Source: JAAXVQ01 sp964604705 (lineage in GTDB: Bacteria; Oederibacteriota; JAAXVQ01). From it: a stretch of DNA of 64,000 nucleotides. The position numbers were made by a program, and so were the translations under genes. Location: the NCBI GenBank assembly GCA_964604705.1, contig CAZSAP010000003.1, forward strand, positions 248,001-312,000, given 5' to 3'. The notes under the pieces are model-generated. The model had not been told where the DNA came from. It worked only from the letters and a program-made list of their open reading frames with translations, and did not search any database. This document shows, piece by piece, positions 14,657 through 23,277 of this stretch; position 1 is the stretch's first letter; every line of letters starts with the position of its first letter.

Positions 14657-15741
14657 GAGTTCGGGGACGCTTCGGAAATGGAATGCGCGCGCTTGGCCTG
14701 CACATGCCAGCACAACGGGTCCGAGGCCAAATAATTGCCCGTTTGCTGATACGCCGCTCCGCGGCAGCCGTAGCACTTTTCATTTAACGCGCACTCACGG
14801 CATTCGCCCTCAATGCGCTCGCGAATCTGACGAAGGTTGCGAAAGACCTCGCTGGACTCCAGCAGGTCTTTCAACGAACGCTCGCGAATGTTTCCAACCT
14901 TCACGTCCACGCCCGGACACGGGCTGACAAAGCCCAACGAATCGACCAAACAACTGTAGGTATGCCGTCGGCAATTTTCCCCCACCAAGGGCGGGGTGCT
15001 GGTCCAGACATGGCCAAACTCTTTCTCGTCAATTTGGCGAATGGTTTCAAACACCGCGTAGGCTTCCTGCGGCGTGATGGCCAATTCCTGGTGTTCTTGA
15101 AGCCGTCCCTGCGGGGTGAGCATCTCCACATAGGGAATGTATTTGTGCGTTCGCGCCCAACGCCAAATATCGGGCAGTTCATCTTTGTTCTGGCGGCACA
15201 TCACGGTCTCGATGCCCAGCCGGTGTTCGTCATCCGGATATCCCGCCTGGTGCAAATTGTCCAAGGCTTCCTGAATCGACGTATGCGTGCCCCGCCGCCC
15301 GGCTAAATAATCTTGCACCTCGGGTTTGGCACTGTTGAACTTCACATTGACCGAGACATGATTCATATACAAGAACTCCGCCCATTCACGTGTGAGCAAG
15401 GTTCCGTTGGTGAAGATGTCCATTTTTAAGCCAAGGTTGTGCATGTGTCCGATCAGCCCGCGCAATTGGGGATACAGCAAAGGCTCTCCGCCCCCCAAAA
15501 TAATGATCCGGCGCGCACCCAGGTCCTGGGCCTGGCGGACCACATCGGTCAACTCGGAGTAATCCAGTTCGCCTTGCAAAGGTTGCCCCGACGAGGCATA
15601 ACAATATTTGCAGACCAAATTGCAGGCACGGGTTAGTTCCAGTTCCATGGTTAACAGCGCCCCGGGTTGGGCTGCACAGGCGGCGATCTCCGCTTCAGAA
15701 AATTCAGGCATCCAACTGGGATTGCAACCTTGTGATGACAT
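14653..15741 (-). CDS. Radical SAM/SPASM-domain enzyme
   Basis: 362 residues. Cys40, Cys44 and Cys47 (TRACNLVCKYC) bind the SAM cluster, and ILGGGEPLLYP is the SAM-binding GGE motif. The C-terminal part carries the SPASM pattern: CLVDSLGFVSPCPG, then CRECALNEKCYGC and a last Cys in PLCWHV, enough for auxiliary clusters. SPASM proteins mostly modify peptides (AlbA, PqqE, anSME), but no precursor peptide gene is seen here. AAGGAG precedes the ATG. Four-base overlap with the next radical SAM gene implies a two-enzyme module. Confidence 0.9.
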   Translation of the reverse strand: MSSQGCNPSWMPEFSEAEIAACAAQPGALLTMELELTRACNLVCKYCYASSGQPLQGELDYSELTDVVRQAQDLGARRIIILGGGEPLLYPQLRGLIGHMHNLGLKMDIFTNGTLLTREWAEFLYMNHVSVNVKFNSAKPEVQDYLAGRRGTHTSIQEALDNLHQAGYPDDEHRLGIETVMCRQNKDELPDIWRWARTHKYIPYVEMLTPQGRLQEHQELAITPQEAYAVFETIRQIDEKEFGHVWTSTPPLVGENCRRHTYSCLVDSLGFVSPCPGVDVKVGNIRERSLKDLLESSEVFRNLRQIRERIEGECRECALNEKCYGCRGAAYQQTGNYLASDPLCWHVQAKRAHSISEASPNS

Positions 15742-15832
15742 TGTAACTCCTTACGTAGGCATTCAACTCCCCTTGCTCCCCCTCTTTAACAACCAAGGGG
15801 CCGGGAGACGTTTCCTGGCTTAAGACGTAGCC

Positions 15833-16729
15833 TCACGCCCAGAAATCATAAAAGTTAAACCACTGCAACGGATGCCGCTTGACCATGGCTTCCACTCGGG
15901 ACGCATACAGTTGCACGGCTTCACCCACGGCCTGTTCGCGTTGCGCCGGTGCAGCATCCAGCACCTGGGGCGGAAACGCAGAAAAGGCATACCTGCGCTT
16001 GCCGGTGCGAATGGCAAAACACGTGATAATAGGGCAGCCTGCTATGGCTGCGATGTGAAACGGCCCTTCGGGAAAGGCCGCCGACGCCCCTAAAAAGGGA
16101 ACACGCCGCGTCCGCGCTCCCGGTAAAAAACGATCGCCGTGCATGGCCACGATGTCCCCACGCCGCAACGCCGCTAGCATTTGCAAACTGCCGTCTTCAT
16201 CGTCCAACCCGATCACACTTAGGCCGGCATCCTGTTTTTTTTTTAAATAGGCGCTTAGCCGATTCGCCTCTGCCCGCACCATGGCGACGGAAAAATGATG
16301 CGAAATCCGTTCACGCAGCAAGCTTCCTGCAACTTCCCAATTGCCTACGTGCGCACTCACCAAAATAACGCCGCGCCCCTGAGCCAGGGCCGTACGGATG
16401 TGGTCTTCGCCTTCATACGTAAAGGTGAAGGTACCGCCGGCACCTGAAAACATGCAGGCGCGATCCAAAAGCACATCGCCAAACGAGAGCAAGTGAGCGT
16501 AGACCGTCAACGACGACGTGGGATGCTGTTTGTGGAAGCGTTGAAGAAAGGTGCGCGAGGCAAGACGACTGGCCCGAACGCCCAGCCAATAATACAACGT
16601 GACAAACATCAGTAAAATGCCGGCCGCATCCCGCCCTACGATCCTGAGGAGTTGGTGAAAAATCCAGTAACCCAAAACATTCCCGCGCAAGCGTCCGCTC
16701 CAGGTTTTCTCAGATGACGGTTCGGACAT
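15833..16729 (-). CDS. LpxL/HtrB-like acyltransferase
   Basis: 298 residues of the lipid A late acyltransferase family. His127-x4-Glu132 (SAHVGNWEVAG) is the catalytic HX4E motif, followed by DIVAMHGDRFLPGA. A hydrophobic stretch at about 35-50 would anchor it at the inner membrane. These enzymes move an acyl chain from ACP to a glycolipid. Dedicated LpxL relatives occur in aryl polyene and flexirubin clusters. The gene lies between ACP2 (19-base gap) and the radical SAM pair (91-base gap), so a polyene or other locus-made chain is a more likely donor than the lipid A secondary acyl chain; this is inference. Confidence 0.88.
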   Translation of the reverse strand: MSEPSSEKTWSGRLRGNVLGYWIFHQLLRIVGRDAAGILLMFVTLYYWLGVRASRLASRTFLQRFHKQHPTSSLTVYAHLLSFGDVLLDRACMFSGAGGTFTFTYEGEDHIRTALAQGRGVILVSAHVGNWEVAGSLLRERISHHFSVAMVRAEANRLSAYLKKKQDAGLSVIGLDDEDGSLQMLAALRRGDIVAMHGDRFLPGARTRRVPFLGASAAFPEGPFHIAAIAGCPIITCFAIRTGKRRYAFSAFPPQVLDAAPAQREQAVGEAVQLYASRVEAMVKRHPLQWFNFYDFWA

Positions 16730-16748
16730 TACTGCCAGCTCCGATGAT

Positions 16749-16997
16749 TTAGCGTTTTTGAATCAATTCGGCGATTTTGTCGTAAATTTTACCCACCGTA
16801 TCGATTTGACGTGCTTCTGCTTCTTCAATTTTCACTTGGAACGCCTTCTCCAAAGCCACAATCAGATCGACACCATCAAGGCTGTCCAAACCCAATTCAT
16901 CCCGAAGGTTGGCTTCCGGAACCAACTTGTCGGGGGTTAATTCAAAAGCATCCTCAAGAATTTTATTAATCCGTTCTTTAAGCTCTTGCTCATTCAT
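16749..16997 (-). CDS. Acyl carrier protein (ACP2)
   Basis: 82 residues with Ser39 in LRDELGLDSLDGVDLIVALE, closest to the housekeeping AcpP pattern but with Gly-Val-Asp in place of the usual Thr-Val-Glu after the Leu-Asp. CCTCC at 17009-17013 on the plus strand is the GGAGG ribosome site. It is the first gene of the first half-cluster. It may feed the LpxL-like acyltransferase next to it, or could be the cell's general ACP; no fab operon surrounds it in this window. Confidence 0.92.
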   Translation of the reverse strand: MNEQELKERINKILEDAFELTPDKLVPEANLRDELGLDSLDGVDLIVALEKAFQVKIEEAEARQIDTVGKIYDKIAELIQKR

Positions 16998-17408
16998 GTA
17001 CTTTGGTTCCTCCGTTAAAAAATGGCTCTGTTTAAAAACCCAAATGCCCTAAACGCCCAGGTACAAACAATGCGCTTGGGAAATAACTGTTTTATAAGAC
17101 TCTGGTTTTACCATGAAGCCAGGCCGAAAACCAAGCAAAATTTTCAGAATGCCCTCCCGCTAACCCTTAAGATGCAGTCTGACTTTTCATCCTATAAAAA
17201 GCCAATACTCCGGCATCCACGCTTCCTCCCCCACTCCGTTCGGATGCTTACCCCTCAAGCTCGCTGCCCATGTACTGGGCAGAAAGAGCGATCTTTCCTG
17301 TGGCCAAACTTTTTTATTTTCACTCATAAATTATGTTTTATTCCGGCTTGCCGTTCCTTATAATAAGGAAGTTGTTGCGGCTCATTCCAGTGAGTTGAGG
17401 GTACGCGT
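16998..17408. other. Intergenic region between divergent ACP2 and kinase genes
   Basis: About 410 bases without a convincing gene; one 113-codon plus-strand frame (17022-17363) has no ribosome site and no protein-like pattern. TATAAT at 17359-17364 may be the -10 box of the kinase gene. Short hairpins are present (TGCCCA/TGGGCA near 17264-17281; GCATCC/GGATGC near 17213-17257). It should hold the divergent promoters of both transcripts. Confidence 0.5.
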
Positions 17409-20258
17409 ATGCCCCGTCCACCCAAAAAAGCCTTAACTGCCAAGTCAAGCACTGCCCCTCATTCTATAAAAAAATCTTTGTCCAACTATAAAAAAAACCC
17501 CGATCCATCGCCTCCACCCTCACCCCACCCGCAAACACAACAGGAACAGTGTCCGCCCGAACCTACCGAAGCTGAAGCTTTTTATCGAACGGTTTTTAAT
17601 CACTCGCAAATGGGAATTGTCCGCGTCTCCCTGCAGGGTCGTTTTCTCCAAACCAATTCAGCCTTCCAGCGCATGCTGGGCTACAGTGAACACGAATTGC
17701 TTGAGAAAACCATCCGCGAGGTAACCCATCCCGAAGATATGGACACGCTGTTGATGGTTCGGGAACTGGTTGAAGGACACCGTCCCTCGTTTCATGTGGA
17801 AAAACGCTATCTCCATAAAAACAGCGGGGTTGTCTGGGCCATTGTTGATGTGAATCTTGTCCGCGATGCGCAAGAAACTCCGCGCTACTTGGTGGCCACG
17901 TTGCAAGACATCACCCCGCGCAAGCTCGCTCAAGCGCAGCACCAAACCAGCGCGGCTCAATTCCAATCCCTTTTCAACCACATGGCCGAAGGCGTGGCCC
18001 TGCATGCGATCGTTTATTCCGATCAAGGCGTGCCCATCAATTACCGCCTGTTGGACATCAACCCCCAGTACGAACGCATTTTAAACCTGCGTCGCGACGA
18101 TGTGGTGAACCGTTTGGCCAACGAAGTCTATCAGGTGCCCGAACCACCTTATCTTTTGGAATTCACATCTGTATGCGCCGAAAAAAAGGTGTTTGCCTTC
18201 GAAACCTACTTTCCGCCTATGGACAGACACTTCTCCATCTCCGTCGCTTATCTCCAACCCGGACATTTCGCCACCATCTTCACAGACATTACCGAACGTA
18301 GAAAATCAGAACTGGCACTGCAACGCAGCGAGGAGCGCTACCGATTAATCTTCGAGAATACCCCGTTGGGCATTATTCACTTTGACCTGCAGGGAACCAT
18401 CACAGACTGCAATGTTCGCTTACTGGAAATTCTCGGCTCCACGCGTGAGCGCCTGATTGGGTTCAATGTGTTTGGGCAAGTGACCAACCCCGGTATGCAG
18501 CAAGCCTTCCGCGACGCCCTGGAAAAAGGGATCGGAAATTTTGCAGGCATGTATCAATCCGTGACCGGCTCCCGAGAGGTAACCATGCGCGCCCTGATCC
18601 GGCGCATCCAATCCCCCGAGGGGAAAACACTCGGAGGAACCGCGCTCTTTGAGGATGTCAGTGAGCAACATCGGATCGAATCCGCCTTGCGTGAAAGCGA
18701 AGATCGCTTCCGGAGCATTTTCGAGCAGTCTCCGCTCGCCATCCAAATATTTGATGCCGAAGGTTACTTGGTAACCGCCAATCCAATAAGCGAACAGCTT
18801 TTTGGCAAGCCCCAACCCCACCCCAAAATCCGTACGTCCTTTCTCAACGATCCCTTTCTTCCACCTACCGTGCGAGAAGCCTTGCTCAGCGGAACGTCAG
18901 CCCACTTTGAACTTGAACTTCCGTTAGCGGAACACGGACGCCTTTTTGCCACAGACCAACAGCGAACGGATACTCTTTGGTTGGATGTTACGGTGGTGCC
19001 TTTACGCGAACACACTTCGGAGATACTCCGCGGCTACCTCATGCTCAGCAACAACATCACGGAACGCCGCCAAGCGGAAAACGAAAAAAACACCCTGGCC
19101 GATCAACTGCGCCAAGCCCAAAAAATGGAAATGATCGGTCTGTTAGCGGGCGGCGTGGCGCACGACTTCAACAACCTGCTCTCACCCATCCTGGGCTATG
19201 CGGACCTGCTTTTGCTTAAATACCGACCTGGGCACCCGGATTTCGAGAGTCTGGCAGCCATCAAAACCACGGCCGAGCGCGCATCCCAACTCACCCGTCA
19301 ACTCTTGGCGCTTAGCCGCAAACAAGTCCTAAACATGCAGCCACTCAATCTCAATAAAGTGCTGCTTGATTTCAATAAGATGCTGCGTACCTTTCTTGGG
19401 GAAAACATCACGCTGCAAACGCATGCGGACCGTCACCTGCACTTGGTCATGGCCGATCCCGTGCAAGTGCATCAAGTCCTTATGAACCTGGCCATCAATG
19501 CACGCGAAGCCATGCCGCAGGGCGGTCTCCTAATTTTCGAGACCGCCAACGTCACCTTAGACGAAGCGTATACCCGCACGCATGCCGGCGTCATTCCTGG
19601 TGACTATGTCATGTTGAGTGTGACGGACAACGGACAAGGGATCTCACCGGAAACCATGCAGCACATTTTCGAGCCCTTTTTCACTACCAAGGAAAGTGCC
19701 AAAGGGACCGGTTTGGGCCTGTCCATTGTGTATGGCATTATTCGGCAGCACAACGGACATATCTGGACCTACAGTGAACCTGGCCAAGGTACCACCTTCA
19801 AGCTTTTTTTCCAGCAAGCCGAAAAGGGATGCCCCGAAACACCTGCAACGAACAAGACATCCAAACCACGCCTCCACGGGCGCGAAACCCTTTTGCTGGT
19901 AGAAGACGAGCCTTTGGTCCGAAAGCTGGCCGAGGATATTCTCACCGCCCATGGCTATAAGGTTCTAGTCGCACAAGACGGTTTTGAAGCGTTGCAATTG
20001 GTCCGAGAGAACAAACCCCGGATTGATCTTCTGGTGAGCGATGTAATCATGCCTGGGCTTAACGGCCGGGAACTGCATCAGCGTTTGCTCCCCCTTTATC
20101 CGGGCTTGCGCGTTTTATTCATTTCAGGATATACTCAGAATGTATTGACCCAGCAAGGTGGCTTGAACGCCGATGTGGAACTGGTGCAAAAGCCCTTTAC
20201 CATCCAAGCCTTGCTGGAGCGGGTACGTTTAGTCATCGACCGACCTTCGGTCCCATGA
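17409..20258 (+). CDS. Hybrid multi-PAS histidine kinase with receiver domain
   Basis: 949 residues, no membrane segment, so a cytoplasmic sensor. A polar N-terminus (1-55) is followed by four PAS domains (about 56-180, 185-300, 305-430, 433-570). His585 in GGVAHDFNNLLSPILGY is the phosphorylated His, with the N box NLAINAREAMPQGG and G boxes DNGQGIS and GTGLGLSIVYG. A C-terminal receiver has phospho-acceptor Asp878 (LLVSDVIMPGLNGREL) and EDEP at its start. No DNA-binding regulator is adjacent, so output goes elsewhere. The ParA gene follows after 49 bases on the same strand. It stands between the two halves of the biosynthetic locus and could sense a cue for it, but that is only positional. 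Confidence 0.93.
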   Translation: MPRPPKKALTAKSSTAPHSIKKSLSNYKKNPDPSPPPSPHPQTQQEQCPPEPTEAEAFYRTVFNHSQMGIVRVSLQGRFLQTNSAFQRMLGYSEHELLEKTIREVTHPEDMDTLLMVRELVEGHRPSFHVEKRYLHKNSGVVWAIVDVNLVRDAQETPRYLVATLQDITPRKLAQAQHQTSAAQFQSLFNHMAEGVALHAIVYSDQGVPINYRLLDINPQYERILNLRRDDVVNRLANEVYQVPEPPYLLEFTSVCAEKKVFAFETYFPPMDRHFSISVAYLQPGHFATIFTDITERRKSELALQRSEERYRLIFENTPLGIIHFDLQGTITDCNVRLLEILGSTRERLIGFNVFGQVTNPGMQQAFRDALEKGIGNFAGMYQSVTGSREVTMRALIRRIQSPEGKTLGGTALFEDVSEQHRIESALRESEDRFRSIFEQSPLAIQIFDAEGYLVTANPISEQLFGKPQPHPKIRTSFLNDPFLPPTVREALLSGTSAHFELELPLAEHGRLFATDQQRTDTLWLDVTVVPLREHTSEILRGYLMLSNNITERRQAENEKNTLADQLRQAQKMEMIGLLAGGVAHDFNNLLSPILGYADLLLLKYRPGHPDFESLAAIKTTAERASQLTRQLLALSRKQVLNMQPLNLNKVLLDFNKMLRTFLGENITLQTHADRHLHLVMADPVQVHQVLMNLAINAREAMPQGGLLIFETANVTLDEAYTRTHAGVIPGDYVMLSVTDNGQGISPETMQHIFEPFFTTKESAKGTGLGLSIVYGIIRQHNGHIWTYSEPGQGTTFKLFFQQAEKGCPETPATNKTSKPRLHGRETLLLVEDEPLVRKLAEDILTAHGYKVLVAQDGFEALQLVRENKPRIDLLVSDVIMPGLNGRELHQRLLPLYPGLRVLFISGYTQNVLTQQGGLNADVELVQKPFTIQALLERVRLVIDRPSVP

Positions 20259-20307
20259 TCTGCACCTTCGACCTCTATGCTGTTTGCTTCAAGGAGTGTG
20301 AGCCAAC

Positions 20308-21408
20308 ATGGCCAAAGTCATCGCCATTGCCAACAACAAAGGCGGCGTAGGCAAAACCACCACCGCCATCAGTCTGGCCGCCATTTTTGCCGACTGGAAT
20401 CTGCGTGTGGCCTTAATTGACAACGACCCCCAGGGCAACATAGGGGTGTATTTAGGCCAGAACGTGTTCGACAACAAGCACACCATTGCGGATATGTACA
20501 ACGGACTCAGCTTAAAAAAAATCGGCACCCACACCTTGTTTCACGACCTTCTCAAGCAAAACGGACTTACGTTTGCCCACGAAAATCTAACCATCTTTTT
20601 ATCCAATCACCATTTGGCGTTTGTGGCTGAAGATTTCCATCGCATTGGCAAACTCTTAGAAGCCCTCGACGAAATTAAGGATGACTTCGATGTGGTGCTT
20701 ATCGATAACGGGCCCTATATTGGTTACCTGACACGCGCCGCGCTTTTGGCGGCCAACATGGTTTTGGTCCCAACCGAAGCCGGGGCCGGAGGCTTGGCGG
20801 GCATTCCCCAGATCATTCAGGAGACCGAAGCCATCAATGCCCGGCATTGGCGCCAGGTTATGATCCGGGTCTTCGTCAATAATTTTCAGCACTCGGAAGA
20901 TTTTGATGTGCGCAATTTGCAACGTTTGAAATCCCTGGTGGGCAACCGCCTGTACAACACCTACATTCCGGCCAACATTCACTTGCGCAAATCCAAGGAA
21001 ATGGGACTCCCCATCAACCTCATTGATAAAGCCGCCAAGACTCCGGTGCAGGGGGCCATGGCCTTTAAAATACTCGCCAAGAACATACTCAAAGATCTCT
21101 TTCCGGAATTTAAAATCGAGACCGAAGGAAAAACCAAACCCATTTCAGGCAAGGTTAAACGTCTGGCCGATGCGTATCAACCGCAATCGCCGACAGCCAA
21201 AAAAATCACACCCCTGACCCCACCCACCGAAGCGCCGCCCCGTTTGCGTGTGCCGTCCTCACATACTCAAGTTACACCTTCGGCCCAATACACGCGCGGC
21301 CAAGACTCGCATCCGTTTGGTTCGGTGGAGACGAACACCATCACCACCTCCACGGGCAACACGGCCTACGCCAGCCGCCCGATTGGGGAGAACGACAACT
21401 CGCGGTAA
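20308..21408 (+). CDS. ParA/MinD-type ATPase
   Basis: 366 residues. The deviant Walker A motif NNKGGVGKTTTAIS (9-22) with Lys11 and Lys16 defines the ParA/Soj family, followed by LIDNDPQGN and VVLIDNGPYIGY. Residues 1-270 are the ATPase; the last 90 residues are Pro/Thr/Lys-rich and probably disordered. AAGGAGTG precedes the ATG. No ParB gene or parS-like cluster is visible beside it, so it may position a protein complex rather than DNA. It probably shares a transcript with the kinase upstream. It converges on the PorV-like gene. Confidence 0.92.
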   Translation: MAKVIAIANNKGGVGKTTTAISLAAIFADWNLRVALIDNDPQGNIGVYLGQNVFDNKHTIADMYNGLSLKKIGTHTLFHDLLKQNGLTFAHENLTIFLSNHHLAFVAEDFHRIGKLLEALDEIKDDFDVVLIDNGPYIGYLTRAALLAANMVLVPTEAGAGGLAGIPQIIQETEAINARHWRQVMIRVFVNNFQHSEDFDVRNLQRLKSLVGNRLYNTYIPANIHLRKSKEMGLPINLIDKAAKTPVQGAMAFKILAKNILKDLFPEFKIETEGKTKPISGKVKRLADAYQPQSPTAKKITPLTPPTEAPPRLRVPSSHTQVTPSAQYTRGQDSHPFGSVETNTITTSTGNTAYASRPIGENDNSR

Positions 21409-21464
21409 GCGTTCCTCAAGTAACCGCTCCCACAGGCAACCCCATTCGCCCTCACGGCATTCAC

Positions 21465-23276
21465 CTAGTGCAGGGCGTCGAGTTCTTCGATCTTGGTATT
21501 GACGTTCTTCAGGTGTTTACTCGCCTTGGGATGGGTCGGATCCAAAATCAAGACGCGTTTCCAGGCCGCAGTGGCGGTTTTCAGATCGTTTTGCACGTAG
21601 GCTTGCACGCCCTGCAGGTAGGTCTCGTTCACGAGCTTTTGTATCTCGGGTTGATACCGTCGAAGTTTTTGTACGGCGACCGCTTGGCCGTCCTCCAACT
21701 CCATGGACTGCCGCCATTTCGAAACCGCCTCTACATACCGTCCGCGTTCCCAATCGTCATTGGCATCACTTAAAAGCTGTTGAACCGCATCGCGAAGCTT
21801 GACGCGCGTGACGTTTAAGTATTGCTGGACACGTGCATTTCCCGGATCCATTTGCAAAATCCGTTCCCACACGGCAATGGCCTTGCTGTATTCCCGCTTC
21901 TCCAATTGCTTGAGCCCATCCGATACATACTGTTGAATCACCTTCTGATTTTGATGGTTCGCCGTGGCAATTTTTTCCTGGGCCAATTTTTCATTCACGG
22001 CCTCCAATTTGCGTTTGGCTTCAGCATGCTCCGGAGCAAGGTTGAGTACTTTGCTCCATTCCACCATGGCCGTGAGATAATCCTTGGCCGCATACGCACG
22101 GTCTCCGGCTTTGACCTGTTGATCCACCACGCGTGCGTGTTGCGCCGCTTCGGTCTGACGAATTTTTTCAGGTAGATCCTTGTACTCCGGCTGCATATTA
22201 AGCGCCTTATGATACGCTTTGAGTGCTTGGTCGTACGCTAGGCGGATCACCGCAGAATCGCCCTCGCGGATTAAATTTTGCACCATGGCCGATTGCTTGG
22301 ACTTGAGCTGTTCTTCCAAACGGCGGATGAATTTTTGTTCCTCCACCACACTGCGTCCAAACGGCAAGGTAATCCCCACGCGATGAGCATCGCCCAGCGG
22401 GCCGTACGGCGCGTAGGCATAATCCACTTGGTAGTCGGAAATCTCAAGCCCCAACCCCAGGCTGAGTCCCGACCACGCTCCCAAATCGTTTCCATATTGC
22501 AGATATTTGTATCCGGCGCGGAAGCAGATGACGTTTTGAAATGTGTACTCGGCCCCGGCTTTAAACGCCATTTCCTGCTGCCAGGGTTTGATCATGTCTA
22601 AGGTTACCAAGACACTTTGCCAAAGGCGGTAGGAGCCACCTACAACCACCGACGTATTCAAGGGATAATCTTGCTCTAAAAAGCGCAAGGGCTTTCCTAG
22701 GTTTCTCAGAGTCAGGCTTAGGTTCAGCCCTTCCATTCCCACATTCTGACCATACACCCCGGCATCGCAGGCCACGGACCAGGCACTGTAGGTATCAATG
22801 GATTGCACGAGCCCTTTAAGATTTAGTCCGGTTGAGATCATGGTGTCCCAGGCGTGACTCCAGAGCAGACCCAGATAGCCTTCGTTCTGATAAAACGAAC
22901 CGTTGGGTTCTCCGTCCGCGTTCCATTTTTCCATGGCATCGCTGTAGTTTACAAAGGCTTGGATGCCGAACCCTTCCTGCTCCGACCACGGCACGCCCAG
23001 GGCTACGTAGTCATGTCGGAAGCCCTGAAACGACTGCGCGTGCGTCACCATGAGCGCCTTGCTCTCCAAGCGCACCAGGCCCGCGGGATTCCAATACAGC
23101 GTGTTGACATCTTCAGCCACCGCACTAAACGCCTCGCCCATTGCGGCGGCGCGCGGTCCTACAGGCTCATCCAAAAAAAGCGCACTCACCCCGTCGCCCC
23201 CGGCCTGGGCCGAACCGGCCCAAACGCCGCCCAACAGACTCAGCACCAAGCATCCACGCACCCAGGCGGACCGCAT
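21465..23276 (-). CDS. PorV/UPF0164-like outer membrane protein with C-terminal TPRs
   Basis: 603 residues. A signal peptide (1-25) leads into a barrel domain with the PorV/PorQ/UPF0164 signature (GPRAAAMGEAFSAVAEDVNT then YWNPAGL), extending to about residue 300. A coiled stretch and several TPR-like repeats follow (ALKAYHKALNMQPEYKDLP, AMVEWSKVLNLAPEHAEA, AIAVWERILQMDPGNARV, ATAAWKRVLILDPTHPKA). PorV is a shuttle/outer-membrane part of type IX secretion in Bacteroidota, and UPF0164 relatives are widespread in FCB-type and candidate phyla. It begins one base after the secreted-protein stop, so it belongs to the KS3 operon. Confidence 0.85.
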   Translation of the reverse strand: MRSAWVRGCLVLSLLGGVWAGSAQAGGDGVSALFLDEPVGPRAAAMGEAFSAVAEDVNTLYWNPAGLVRLESKALMVTHAQSFQGFRHDYVALGVPWSEQEGFGIQAFVNYSDAMEKWNADGEPNGSFYQNEGYLGLLWSHAWDTMISTGLNLKGLVQSIDTYSAWSVACDAGVYGQNVGMEGLNLSLTLRNLGKPLRFLEQDYPLNTSVVVGGSYRLWQSVLVTLDMIKPWQQEMAFKAGAEYTFQNVICFRAGYKYLQYGNDLGAWSGLSLGLGLEISDYQVDYAYAPYGPLGDAHRVGITLPFGRSVVEEQKFIRRLEEQLKSKQSAMVQNLIREGDSAVIRLAYDQALKAYHKALNMQPEYKDLPEKIRQTEAAQHARVVDQQVKAGDRAYAAKDYLTAMVEWSKVLNLAPEHAEAKRKLEAVNEKLAQEKIATANHQNQKVIQQYVSDGLKQLEKREYSKAIAVWERILQMDPGNARVQQYLNVTRVKLRDAVQQLLSDANDDWERGRYVEAVSKWRQSMELEDGQAVAVQKLRRYQPEIQKLVNETYLQGVQAYVQNDLKTATAAWKRVLILDPTHPKASKHLKNVNTKIEELDALH

Positions 23277-23277
23277 C

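Noticed and set aside
17022..17363. 113-codon frame in the ACP2-kinase intergenic region
   Set aside because: No ribosome site, Pro/Cys-rich jumble, and it overlaps the likely divergent promoters.
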